From assembly GCA_001599815.1 (NCBI GenBank), contig BCIA01000004.1, positions 5,296,082 to 5,360,081 of the forward strand: a stretch of DNA of 64,000 nt, read 5' to 3'. A model generated the notes under the pieces. The model did not search any database. It was not told where the DNA came from and was given only the letters and a program-made list of their open reading frames with translations. The stretch comes from Furcasterigmium furcatum. Taxonomy: Eukaryota > Ascomycota > Sordariomycetes > Glomerellales > Plectosphaerellaceae. Made by a program: the position numbers and the translations under genes. This document shows, piece after piece, positions 29,829 to 40,044 of this stretch; position 1 is the first letter of the stretch; each line of letters begins with the position of its first letter.

Positions 29829-30298
29829 ATGTCCGTCCCACGCGCCAGATTGCTGGACCTCATGAAGGCATGTATTTTTTGATCACTTGGCGCGGCAAAT
29901 TGAGCTAACTGGACCAGGCCCAATGCCAAATCTTCTCGACAACCTTCAACCCGGACCGTCTCCGAACCGGCAACAAGATCCTGCGACAGCGACTTCGAGG
30001 CCCTGCGCTCGCGTCCTACTACCCCCGAAAGACTGTGAACGTTCGAGATCTCATGAAGGAGTTTGCCCCGAATCTGGGGACGTTTGACGAGAAGGAGGAA
30101 TATCGTACCGACAAGATCGCCGAGTACGCCGAGCACTACATTCTAGGTCCTTGGATGACAAGCTGACGATCTGTCCCAGGCTGAAATCGAGAGGAAAGGG
30201 TGCGCCGAAAAAGAAGAAGTCTAAGTGTAAGTAATGATGCGCGCCGCGATTCTCGAACGAGACACTAACGCTTCGCAGCGGAGCCGAAGAAGAGATAG
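29829..30298 (+). CDS. rsm27: mitochondrial small ribosomal subunit protein mS33 (Rsm27)
   Basis: Component of the mitoribosome small subunit. Four exons, 29829-29867, 29918-30123, 30180-30226 and 30279-30298, give 103 residues: MSVPRARLLDLMK, AQCQIFSTTFNP, RTGNKILRQRLRGPALASYYPRK, with a basic end in GKGAPKKKKSKSEPKKR. These are strongly conserved mS33 features. Intron 1 uses a GC donor (AAG|GCATGT...GGACCAG with branch GAGCTAAC). Choosing the GT two bases further in would shift the frame and destroy the conserved AQCQIF. Skipping the last intron would give an end of only KKKKSKCK. Small size and many introns make this gene easy to miss. Confidence 0.92.
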
Positions 30299-31317
30299 TT
30301 ATTCGCCGAGCGATTCCCTACAACCTTGTACATTACATGTGCCAATAAACACCAACCACGACATCATATGAATCTCCTCGTGCTAGTTGCCATGGTGGCT
30401 TGTTTACGTGGTTTTAGACGGTGAAATCTTGTCTCTTGGTTCGACAAATGCCATTACTCCCCGCCTCTCTGGATGGGACCCAGAAAGACCCCGAGAAAGG
30501 GTCTGTGGCAATGAATGGGAGGGCTATGATGACAATCTAGAGATTTTGATCACACGCTTATGAGTCGCAACTGGGACCGATGATCGAGGCAACTTGGACT
30601 CCTCGACGTCGGGGCAGACTGTTGTTCATAGGTTTGACAGAATCTCGTCATCATCCTCTTGTTATGCACACGCAACACCGGTCTCTCTTCTGATTTCAGT
30701 ATATCCGCGTAGCCTGGGTGTTAATGCTGATGAGCGCTCAGTACAGATGCCATGGCAACCTCGGGGCTTTGTGGGAGGGTGGGAGAAGGAAAGTGATCCG
30801 TCGTCGCCCCTTTCCACTCGAGGTTTTACCTAAGGTATTGAGCTCCAAGGCATGCATCTTCCAGTGCTCTCCCAGCGCTCTTGGTCGATGCTATCCCAAT
30901 GCGCTAGCGTTCCTTCCCGCCGCCCTCACTCAGTGCATCCTCCCATTTCGAACCTTCCGCCCCGGACTTCGTGCCTTCCCTCACAACTCGGCAACCGCAA
31001 AGTTACTGCTTTTCTGCCCCGGCAACAGTGAATCAAGCGGTCTATCCATTCACGTTCTTGCCGAACCTGCCGCACCAGCAACCCTCCATCCTTCCTCTCG
31101 GCGCGTCTTCTCCGGCCTTCGATCCTCTTTCTTCCACAAAACTCCATCCCAACCTAACTTCACCTCCCGTACCCCCCAAACTCAGACACTCTACCCCCTC
31201 TGCTCATTGTGTACCTGCAACAACACCAACCTTGACGACTACATTCCTCTCTTCCGGGAATCTAGATCATCTCTTCACAATTCTCATCTATCTTCACCCC
31301 TCTGCAAGGCATCCGCA
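30299..31317. promoter_or_regulatory. long upstream region and CT-rich leader of the Pumilio gene
   Basis: About 1 kb. From about 30870 to 31317 the plus strand is strikingly pyrimidine-rich and nearly G-poor, consistent with a long 5' UTR reaching back several hundred bases. Several upstream ATGs (for example near 30853) would precede the main start if the leader is that long. No protein gene was found. Confidence 0.5.
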
Positions 31318-34049
31318 ATGTCTTCCCCCCCTTCCACTGGAGGTTCGCCCAAGGCGGCCATCGGCAGCTTCAAGGACAAGCAGAAGCGCGCCGGTTCTCT
31401 CGCTGCCGACAATTCCTTCGGCCGCAATGTGGTATGTTCTCATTCTTTGTTTTGTCCTCCTCCTGATATACGCGGATGTTTTGTTCTGTCGCGTGAATCT
31501 GCTGGCTCCTACCTCCTCCTTTCCATCGTCAATGCTTTTCATCCGGCAATTTGGCTGATCATATCTTTCTTCAGACGGACCCCTTCTACGATGGCTCCAA
31601 CACTGCCTCCGGCACTGTGAACCCCAAGCACGCGAAGCCCGGTGCTCTTGTAGGAATTTCAACACCTTTCTCCATGGACAGGAACTGACTTGAAGCAGGA
31701 CGCTGCTCCCACCAAGGAGAAGGGCAAGGATTCTGCCAAGAAGGTCGATAAGAAGAAGGTCGGCCTTGACTACGGTCGGGATAGTGCCAGGGAGCTGACC
31801 GATGCCCTCCTTGCTCGCCTCATGGATCAGCAGGAGACTCAGGAGAAGCAACGCCAAGCCCTCGCGACCACCAGCGACATCAACGTCCACAACCGCTCTC
31901 TCGGTACCCCTGCCCCCGGTGGCTCCCTCCCGATCACCCCCAACACCGACACTTTCCCTGTCTCTGGTCCTGGTGCTCGCACCACCAGCGCTGACGGCCT
32001 TCCCTCTGTCGGTGATGAGAACAAGGACCCTGCTGCCACCGACGAGATCGCTCGTCTCAAGGCTGAGCTAGCCAAGGCCCAGACTCACATTTCTCGTCTC
32101 GGCAACGAGCTGCAGCAGAGGGGTCCCTCGTCTGAGTCGGCTCCTGGTCCTGCTCCTTTCCCCCGTTCCGACATGACTGACCAGATGGCCCTTGATGGTG
32201 GCTCTTCCCGTCCTTCCGGCCCCAGCTACCGCGGCCACGGCTGGAACCCCTATGAAAACCCCTCCGATGTTGGTGACCTCTCCATGAGCAGCGATCTCAC
32301 TGTTACCAGGCCTCGTTCCCGTGGCACCTGGAACCACTCCAAGACGCCTTGGCAATCCGGCAGCATCGTCTCGCCCGTCCCGGAGCGCCATGCCTCCGCC
32401 AACAACTGGTTCGGCGGCGGAAACCGTGGCTTTAGCCAGGGTTACATGGACCCGAACGGCCCTTACTCTCTCATGGACGGCCCCCGCGGCGATCGCATGA
32501 CTCCCGACTCGGACATGCTCATGCGCCCCATTGGCAACCGGCGTGGCAACCGCTTCGACAGCCGCTACAGCTCGCCGAACCCCTACGGTGGCAGCAACTA
32601 CGGCGGCTACAGCCCCGCTCCTGGCCACATGGATTCCCTCGGTCCCATTAGTGACCACGGCGGCCACGGCGGCCATGGTTCCATGAACCAGTACGCGCCC
32701 TACAGCCAGCAGCCCGGCGGAACAACTCTCTCCCCTCATGCGACCGAGTTCCAGTCTACCATGGCTTGGAAGAATGAGGTGAGTGAGCCCCGGCGCGATG
32801 GCAGGTCCCGTTCTAGGCTGACCTCCCGCCCCTCTCGTCAGGGAGTCATGGGCACTGACGGTCCTACCTACCTGCCCACCACTGAGCCGCTCAACTACCG
32901 TCGTCTGCTCGACCGCAATGTCAACTGTGACTGGAAGTACATTGTCGACAAGATTGTCTGCAACAACGACCAGCAGGCTTCCATCTTCCTGCAGCAGAAG
33001 CTCAAGGTCGGTACCCCTGAGCAGAAGTACGACATTGTCGAAGGCATCATTGCTCAGGCATACCCCCTCATGGTCAACCGCTTCGGCAATTTCCTCGTCC
33101 AGCGCTGCTTCGAGCACGGCACTCCCGAGCAGGTCGTCAAGATCGCCGAGGCCATCAGGGGCAACACCCTCAACCTGTCCATGGATCCCTTTGGTTGCCA
33201 CGTTGTCCAGAAGGCCTTCGACTCTGTCCCTGAGGACTACAAGGCCATCATGGTCCATGAGCTTCTCCGTCGCATCCCGGAGACTGTCATCCATCGCTAC
33301 GCCTGCCATGTCTGGCAGAAGCTCTTCGAGCTGCGCTGGTCCGAGAGCCCTCCCCAGATCATGACCTACGTCAATGAAGCCCTCCGTGGCATGTGGCACG
33401 AGGTTGCCCTTGGTGAGACTGGCAGTCTGGTCGTGCAGAACATCTTCGAGAACTGCCTCGAAGACGACAAGGTATGTGCAGTCATGAGAACCTACACTTG
33501 TGTAATCGAGGTCACTAACGCGACTAGCGCCCCTGCATCGAGGAGGTCCTTGCCAACATCGACATCGTTGCCCATGGCCAGTTCGGAAACTGGTGCATCC
33601 AGCACATCTGCGAGCACGGTGCCCCTGCCGACCGTAGCCGCGCCATCGACCACGTCATTCGCTATGCCGCCGAGTATAGCACTGATCAGTTCGCATCCAA
33701 GGTTGTCGAGAAGTGCCTCAAGGTCGGCGGCCCTGAGTTCCTGGGTCGCTACCTCGATCGCGTCTGCGAGGGTCGCCACGATCGTCCCCGCATCCCTCTC
33801 ATCGACATCGCCAGCGACCAGTATGGCAACTATCTGATCCAGTACATCCTGACCCACGCTACCAACCAGAACCGCGAGGTCGTCGCTGCCCACATCAGGA
33901 AGCACATGGTTTCTCTCCGTGGCTCCAAGTTCGGCTCCCGCGTCGGCATGCTCTGCACCAACCCTGCCGTTGTCACTCGTCCTGGCCCCGGCGTCGGTCC
34001 CGGCATGCCTCGCATGGGCGGCGGCCCTCCCCCTCGCCGCGCCTGGTAA
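31318..34049 (+). CDS. Pumilio-family (PUF) RNA-binding protein
   Basis: Binds UGUA-type elements in 3' UTRs and represses or localises mRNAs in the cytoplasm. Exons 31318-31431, 31575-31649, 31699-32778, 32842-33471 and 33528-34049 give 806 residues. The N-terminal 470 are disordered, rich in Ser/Pro/Gly/Asn, with a short coiled coil near TDEIARLKAELAKAQ. The PUF domain (about 475-780) shows repeats with RNA-reading triplets in RFGNFLVQ, PFGCHVVQ, RYACHVWQ, ETGSLVVQ, QFGNWCIQ, QFASKVVE and QYGNYLIQ. The last three (N-Q, S-E, N-Q) predict U-G-U under the known PUF code. The tail is Gly/Pro/Arg-rich (PGMPRMGGGPPPRRAW). The 63-nt third intron is in frame and stop-free; if retained it would insert 21 Arg/Ser-rich residues. 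Which yeast Puf it matches is unresolved. Confidence 0.93.
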
Positions 34050-34796
34050 ATCTTGCCTCACTTGCGACTCCTCCATCAGATCTCCCCATCTCTCTCAGTC
34101 CTTGTCAACCTATCATCGCAGTACAGTACCGAAGGCCATGGCTCGCATGTTAGTACTGCTCGCACAGCTCATCTGTTCACTCTGGCAACATCTTCCGTTG
34201 CACCTTTTACCAGATTCGGTGTCATCGTACACAGGACCGGCACTAGCTGGTCCTCGTGCTTTGGACAGATCATGGTTATGAATGGATTTTGCAATACTTG
34301 GAGGTTGCGCAGTGCGGCCTGAACGCCTCTATAGGTGCATTGGAGTGCACGAGTCGAGCCTACCGGCGGGGGTTGCGCATTATTACCATCATCACCAGGA
34401 TTGTCACAATCACATTCTGCACCAAACTCATTAATGTCACTTGTCCCTGACCGTCCAGTTGTGGTGGAGGATGTGTCGGGAAGCTGGATGGTTGAACAAA
34501 AATGGAGGGAAAGGAGGGTCACTTTGTGTATGTATGTATATTCGGCTTAAGCCGCCCTTCGGATGGTTTCTGTTGTACGAGGGGCCATCATAGATGGCAC
34601 ACTCTAATCAAACAAGGTAGCCTTTCCACTCTTGGTTGTGCCTAACATTGTGTGAAAGAAGGTCTGTGTCTGTCTCGCCCAGCGACTGTCTGGCTTAGCT
34701 CTTTCGCATTCTCGTGGTCATTCGAAGGTGTCGTTTTTATGCTGTCTATGCAGAACGGGAGAATATTTCCAAAGCTCAAATCATGCAAACTACCTA
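34050..34796. other. convergent Pumilio/KPWE 3' region
   Basis: About 750 bp, less GC-rich than neighbouring coding sequence, with long 3' UTRs likely on both sides. No gene was seen. Confidence 0.55.
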
Positions 34797-35685
34797 TTAC
34801 GCACTCGGCTGAGACACATCCCCTTCTAGAGGGGGGAAACTTGAGTCCAGGGTAGATTGTTCGACATCTGCACCGCCAGCAGGTGCGGCATCCTTCTCCC
34901 ACGGCTTTCTCGGGGCTGATCTTGCACCAACTGGTTTCACGGCCTGGTTTCGGTCAGATATGTAGTCCTAATTGGAAGAGATTCAGGAGGAGATGTTGTC
35001 CTTGGATAAGGCAGCGAGGCAGGCAGCATCAGGATCAAACGTACGGGATCTCTCACGACTGTGTCAGGGATTTCTTTGATCCCAGGAATGGGCTGACCCT
35101 TCTGGATCCTGTCGAGAATCTCAGCGAAGCTCATGGGATAGGCAGGTTGGTTGCCGCCATGTGAGGCACTGGGCTCGGAGGAGGACTTCTTGTCGACGTA
35201 GAGGTCTGCTTTTGGTGCTGAGGACTGCCAAGCGGGGACGGTGCCTGAAGCTGCCTCGGCGGCCTTGTAAGCCTCGGGGAGGATGTCTGGGGATGTGTGG
35301 TCTGGATTCGCAGCAAGCCAGTCTTTGTACTGGGCAAAGTCGACGGTGACGCCGACACGCTGAGCGTAGTAGAAGATGCGGGCGTGGATGGCTAGTTCTG
35401 AAGGGGTACCGCGGGGATTTTCCGAGTTGGGATCGCCGAGGATGGCGTAGAGGCCGGACTGGACAAGTCAGTGAAGCTACACTTTGGGGATGTATACTTG
35501 AAGGGAGTGGTGGCTGTTGATGTCCTCGGCTTGTGACATATGTTAGTGAGGAGCTGAGGGAGCAGTACCATGAAGTTGGCGTCTTTGGCCCAGGGATAGG
35601 AGTCGAAGGCCTTGAACTGGCCATCGGCGTCTTGGATGGCGCGGATGCGCTCAGAGCCAGGGAGAGGCGGTAATTGTTCGGCCAT
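34797..35685 (-). CDS. pex39: KPWE-motif protein, PEX39-like peroxisomal import factor
   Basis: Exons 35685-35569, 35458-35045 and 34943-34797 join in phase 0 to 225 residues. The C-terminal third has the two conserved elements of the family: SFAEILDRIQKGQPIPGIKE with IPDTV (about 149-172) and RKPWE (189-193) after the second intron. PEX39 (yeast Yjr012c, human C6orf226) assists PEX7-dependent PTS2 protein import, and the [R/K]PWE motif is shared with PEX13. The N-terminal half (SGLYAILGDPNSENP, FYYAQRVGVTVDFAQYKDWL) looks folded and helical and is not obvious in the human protein. No membrane span is visible. It is divergent from the Ptc5-type phosphatase, whose C-terminus is a peroxisomal AKL tripeptide. 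The exact identity is by motif only. Confidence 0.8.
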
Positions 35686-36211
35686 GGTGGGAGTGGTGGA
35701 TGGAGAGGATGAGACCTCCGTGAGCGAGGGGCCGGCGTCCGTTTACACGTGGAGAGGCACCCGGGGCCGGGCCTCGGAGGAGATGTGGGCAGTGAGGAGC
35801 TAGGTAAGTTGAAGATAAGATAAGCCCCAGAAAACTGGTGAGAGCTGCGTGTTCGGTAGGTACCTTGCTAACAGACAGAAAGGGCCGTTTGTCTTCAACG
35901 TCCCCGGTCCAGGACAAAGTTCATGCTAACATTACTTCAGGCAGATGCATTTGATGACATCAATTCGAGAACAAAGTATTTCGACCAGGGCTTTCTGTTC
36001 TGCTCTGCAGGCAAATTTCTGGGCGGGCGTTTCGAGTACCTGCTACGGGTACCTTCCCTGACTTCCAGGGTGGTACTTAGGAACCCCAGCAGCACTTCCA
36101 TCTCAGTGGTCAAGTTTGGGCCAACCTATTCCTCCTTTCGACTCGGTACTCACATGCCGAACTTCCTTCCCTGTTCCCCCATCCTCTGCGTGTCCACAGG
36201 TCGACTTTCCG
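35686..36211. promoter_or_regulatory. shared promoter of PEX39-like and Ptc5-like genes
   Basis: 526 bp between two divergent starts, with short GGTAGGTACC-like palindromic sequence near 35855-35865 and another GGTACC near 36048. It must serve both genes. I could not recognise an oleate-response or other named element with confidence. Confidence 0.45.
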
Positions 36212-38158
36212 ATGCATCGCGCAGCAGCAAAAGCGCTTCGAACCACCTGCCGATGCTCGGTGCGGACCTTGTCTCGAGTCAGTAACCGACGCGGCCATCT
36301 CCTGGCCCCGAAGCACCTCCCGATCGCCTCGTACAGCACCCAGCGGTTCAAGAGATCAGCACCGACCACTCGATCGCCCTCCTACGCGGACGAGTTCGCC
36401 GAGAGCCAGGCCATCCAGCCGCTCAAGTCCTCCATGTACTTCCGCCGCCTGTCGGCCGTCCTGGTCTCTGGCCTCGTTGGCTACGGCGCCTGGTACTATA
36501 ACGGCTCCAGCCCGGAGACCGCTTCGGCTCTGACAAGGAACTTCTCGAACGGACAGACGGCGGCCGACGCAGTGCCGACGCGCAACGTCCTGGTCATCGG
36601 CGCCAACGAGCTGCATACCGGCACGTTTGTCGGCGACGGCCCAATCTCCAAAACGACGCGGGATGACGGCAAGAGGGTTATCGAGATGATGACACCGGAG
36701 CAGGTTACACAGAGGCTTAGGCAGTCCGAGGAGTCGTACTTCGTGAACAGAGGCGAGGGTGTTGTGCGCTACGACCTGGTGCAACTGCCGAGCAACGATC
36801 CCATCGAGGACGACCATGCGGAGAAGATCGTCGAGGTCCCCGGCAAGACTGCGGCTGCTTCGGACGGCAACAGCAGCGACTGGATGTTCTGGGGTGTCTT
36901 TGATGGCCATGCGTAAGTCTTGGGTTGTCTGATCCGCTGGCCTGGAGTTATGACTGATTGTTTTGCAGCGGCTGGACTACATCGGCCAAGCTCCGCCAGA
37001 GCTTGATCGGCTCGGTGGCCAAGGAGCTCAACAACACTTACCAAGCCGCCCCAGGCATGTCTCCGGCGGCCGAGGCCGTCGACACCGCCATCAAGACCGC
37101 CTTCACCAAGCTTGACGACGAGATCGTCCACCAGAGCGTCGAGAAGGTGCTCAAGGCCGGGTCTAAGACCATGGCCGCCGAGCTCCTCCAGCCTGCCTTC
37201 TCGGGCTCGTGCGCCCTGCTCTCCTTCTACGACAGCCGAACGAAGACTCTGCGTGTTGCCTGCACCGGCGACTCGAGGGCTGTTCTTGGCCGGAGGGGTA
37301 CCAACGGCAAGTGGACCGCCACGGCGCTCTCGGTCGACCAGACTGGAAGTAACCCTGATGAGGAGGCGCGGATGCGCAAGCTCCACCCCGGCGAGGACAG
37401 GGTCATCGCGAACGGCCGCGTCCTCGGAGGCCTGGAGCCCACCCGTGCGTTCGGTGATGCTACCTACAAATGGAGCAGGGACATCTCTCTCCGCCTGAGG
37501 GAGGCTTTCTTTGGACGCATGCCATCTCCTCTCCTGAAGACGCCGCCCTACGTCACGGCGGAGCCCGTCGTGTCGACGACCAAGATTCAGCCCGAGAATG
37601 GCGACTTCCTCGTCATGGCTAGCGACGGCCTGTGGGAGATGCTTTCCAACGAAGAGGTCGTCGGGCTTGTTGGAAAGTGGCTCGAGGTGCAGGCCAGCGG
37701 TGCCAGCTCGTCCTCATCGTTCGACTCTACCTGGGCCAGGATCTTCGGCTCGAACAAGGGCCAGCTGCCTATTGAGCAGGCCAACGAGAAGGGCGCAGCA
37801 GGTGGCCAGAAGGCGCCGATCCGTCTGCAGCAGTGGGGGATCTCGCCCGATGACAAGGACCGGTTCGTGGTCGAGGATAAGAACGTCGCGACGCATCTTG
37901 TCCGAAACGCCCTGGGCGGAAAGAAGTCGGAGCAGGTGTGCGCGCTGCTGACTCTGCCCGCCCCCTTTTCGAGGCGGTACCGGTATGTCTAACCTTCCAG
38001 TGGTCGATCTATTGGGCCTTGAGACTGACTTGACTTGGTGTAGTGACGATTTGACGGTGCAAGTCATCTTCTTTGGCAACGGAAATAGCACGGGAGAGGT
38101 CATCCCCAACACTGAAGCGAGCGCGTCGCTGCTGGAGCCTGTCAAGGCCAAGCTCTAG
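36212..38158 (+). CDS. ptc5: mitochondrial PP2C phosphatase (Ptc5/PDP1 type) with PTS1-like tail
   Basis: Mg/Mn-dependent Ser/Thr phosphatase; Ptc5 dephosphorylates the E1-alpha subunit of pyruvate dehydrogenase. Exons 36212-36912, 36969-37982 and 38044-38158 give 609 residues. An Arg-rich presequence (about 1-50) is followed by one hydrophobic segment (about 79-96, SAVLVSGLVGYGAWYY). PP2C motifs: WGVFDGHAGW (across intron 1), SGSCALLSFYD, VACTGDSRAVLG, LEPTRAFGDATYKW, FLVMASDGLWEMLSNEEVV and RDDLTVQVIFF (across intron 2), retaining all metal-binding Asp motifs. The protein ends in AKL, a good PTS1. Presequence plus membrane segment plus PTS1 matches the yeast Ptc5 route through mitochondria to peroxisomes. 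The start at 36212 is the first ATG giving a presequence. Confidence 0.93.
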
Positions 38159-38702
38159 ATATCGAGAGATTCGTACCGGAGCGGAGCGTTTTATACCAGT
38201 CTATCGGAGCTTTTAGAGTGCGGAAAGTTTGGCTCTCAGTGCCTACAGACATAGATGTGGCTTTGTATCAAGCGGCGACTGGCGAGCGCATTCTCCTAGT
38301 ACCAGGACAGCAGAGCGGTCGGCCCCTGTATTAGAAAGGGGCAGGAAGGTCGCAAGCGAGCGAAATGCTCAGGCGTCTAGGCCGGCGGGTTTACACAATG
38401 GTTTCAGTCGATTGAGATTTCCAATTTTTCACAGATGGGCGTTTGTATCGGTGATGACTTTCGGTGATGGTGACTTTCGGTCAGGTTTGCGTGTCGGTGG
38501 ATGTCGTGATGGCTTCATTCTTGCCCAACTAGGGGAGCAGGAGCAATCAATCACCCAGGGCCACAAAAGACAGGGACACCCATGAAACATCTCTCGTATC
38601 TTCTCTGGTCATCAAGAGACAAGACAATGTTATTTACAAGGCGCATATACCCAGGACTCATTCAGAAAAAAATGCAAAAAATATGGAGTTGACATCTCCA
38701 TC
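38159..38702. other. 3' region after the Ptc5-like gene
   Basis: No supported gene. It contains an A-rich stretch at about 38667-38690 on the plus strand, which reads as T-rich beyond the tentative minus-strand small gene. Confidence 0.5.
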
Positions 38703-38995
38703 TCAACCCGCCAACCCAAGCCCCCAGCGATCGTAATCCACCACGCCATGCGACGGTGAAGATGCCTCTGCGGAGTGAAACCTCCCTCAAGTGTCTTCTT
38801 CATTGCTTAGGGCCGCACGCAGCATCGCTGGTTACCCGAGCGAGTGGGCGGCCACCGCGGCATTCGTGAAGGGCGCCGGCTGGGGGGTTCGAATGGGTTT
38901 GGATCGGACAAGTCGAGAGTATCGAAAGCCTTCACCGTTGAGCCATTACAGCTGAAGAAAGAAACGAGAAATTTTAGCTTATAAAGGTACTCCAT
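38703..38995 (-). CDS. tentative small protein gene, 74 residues
   Basis: Not recognised and uncertain. Two pieces, 38995-38836 and 38767-38703, joined by a canonical 68-nt intron (GTAACC donor, CCTAAGC branch-like site, CCGCAG acceptor), give 74 residues. They begin MEYLYKLKFLVSFF (a hydrophobic start), continue VKAFDTLDLSDPNPFEPPSRRPSRMPRWPP and end HGVVDYDRWGLGLAG. Support comes from the intact frame, well-placed splice sites and protein-like acidic/aromatic C-terminus. Against it are the small size, no known homologue and unremarkable codon use. A 39-nt stretch just after the ATG also looks like an intron but is in frame either way. It could instead be the 3' end of a longer antisense transcript. 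Confidence 0.3.
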
Positions 38996-39283
38996 GTGGG
39001 GCCACTCAGAGGCCCCGCGCCCTGCCCGACAGGCGTAGGCGGTGGTCGGCCGTCACAAGCTCCGCGACCAAGCTCAACTTGTCAACTTCAACATCAAAAC
39101 TCGGGGCCAATATCGCACTTGGAGCCTCTCCTTAATGCCAGGGCGGGAGCTCGGAGCCTCGTTACTCGCCCAACTCGATCGCGGTGTTCTGAAGATCCCA
39201 TGGTCTAGCCGTTGCCGACCAATGCTTCTTCGCCCAGCGACCGCACCCTGACCTCTTCCGCCTCGTCGCAAGCTCAACGGCCC

Positions 39284-39979
39284 ATGCCACCAAGGAAGTC
39301 CTCCATAATGCTGGCAACGTCACCCTACCTCCTTGTCCGGCGCCCTTCGCCCACGACAGCCGAGTTCACCGTAACCACCGCCCCGATACCTACCCTTCCG
39401 AGCCGACTCCTCCTCATCTCCCTCCTCCCGCTTCGCCTCCTCGCCGGCCTCGTTGCCCTGTTACTCTCCCTGGCCAAGCTCCAGGAGACTCGCTACGCCC
39501 TCAACTTCAGCCCCATCTCGCCAGCACCGCCTGTCTTCTCCGACGCCTACATCTATCATGTTCTCCACACCCTGCTCCTCTCGCCCATCGGCATTCTCGC
39601 TGCCCGCGCTGCGGCTGCGCTGCCTTTTATGGTCGTCGCGCCCCTCGCCCTCGTCCTCCTTTATGGTGCACTGCTGCGCGTTCATGTAACGGAGAGCCTG
39701 CTCGTCCTCCGGGGGCTAGGCGTGCAGACGAGCAGTTCCTGCAGGACATATCTCACCCGCAAGGCGACGCGGTTCATACCCACGGAGAAGATACGAGACG
39801 TGCTCGTCAACGAGGCCTTCAGAGGGTTCGAAGTGCGGTACTACCTTATTGTCATCGTCGACGGGGAGGAGGATGTCGTGGTAGTATTTCCCCGGTTGTT
39901 GCCAAAGAAAAAGATAGTCGAGAATGTGTGGAGGGGCGTGAGAGGGTGTCTATGGGAAGGCGAAGAGGGCAAGGCATGA
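39284..39979 (+). CDS. gpi15: GPI-GlcNAc transferase subunit PIG-H/Gpi15
   Basis: Subunit of the ER complex that adds GlcNAc to phosphatidylinositol, the first step of GPI-anchor synthesis. From the first ATG, 231 residues in one exon; the ATG at 39308 (MLATSPYLLVRR) is an equally plausible start. Two hydrophobic regions (LLISLLPLRLLAGLVALLLSLA and AAALPFMVVAPLALVLLYGALL) form the membrane hairpin. The cytosolic PIG-H domain follows: TESLLVLRGLGVQTSS, RFIPTEKIRDVLVNEAF, FEVRYYLIVIVDGEEDVVVVFP. The signature I-x-D-V-x-I/V-N-E-x-F/I is clear. The stop lies 65 bp from the stop of the convergent pus3 gene, so the transcripts almost certainly overlap. Confidence 0.92.
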   Translation: MPPRKSSIMLATSPYLLVRRPSPTTAEFTVTTAPIPTLPSRLLLISLLPLRLLAGLVALLLSLAKLQETRYALNFSPISPAPPVFSDAYIYHVLHTLLLSPIGILAARAAAALPFMVVAPLALVLLYGALLRVHVTESLLVLRGLGVQTSSSCRTYLTRKATRFIPTEKIRDVLVNEAFRGFEVRYYLIVIVDGEEDVVVVFPRLLPKKKIVENVWRGVRGCLWEGEEGKA

Positions 39980-40044
39980 CCCTGGAGGAAATATACAACA
40001 TGAAATGTTCAATGCGCTTGGATTTTACGGCTCTATGTGCCATG

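Noticed and set aside
29870..29918. GT donor (CAT|GTATTT) for mS33 intron 1
   Set aside because: It shifts the frame and loses the conserved AQCQIFSTTFNP; the GC donor restores it.
32068..33399. 443-codon open frame antisense to the Pumilio gene
   Set aside because: Composition-driven shadow of the PUF coding sequence.
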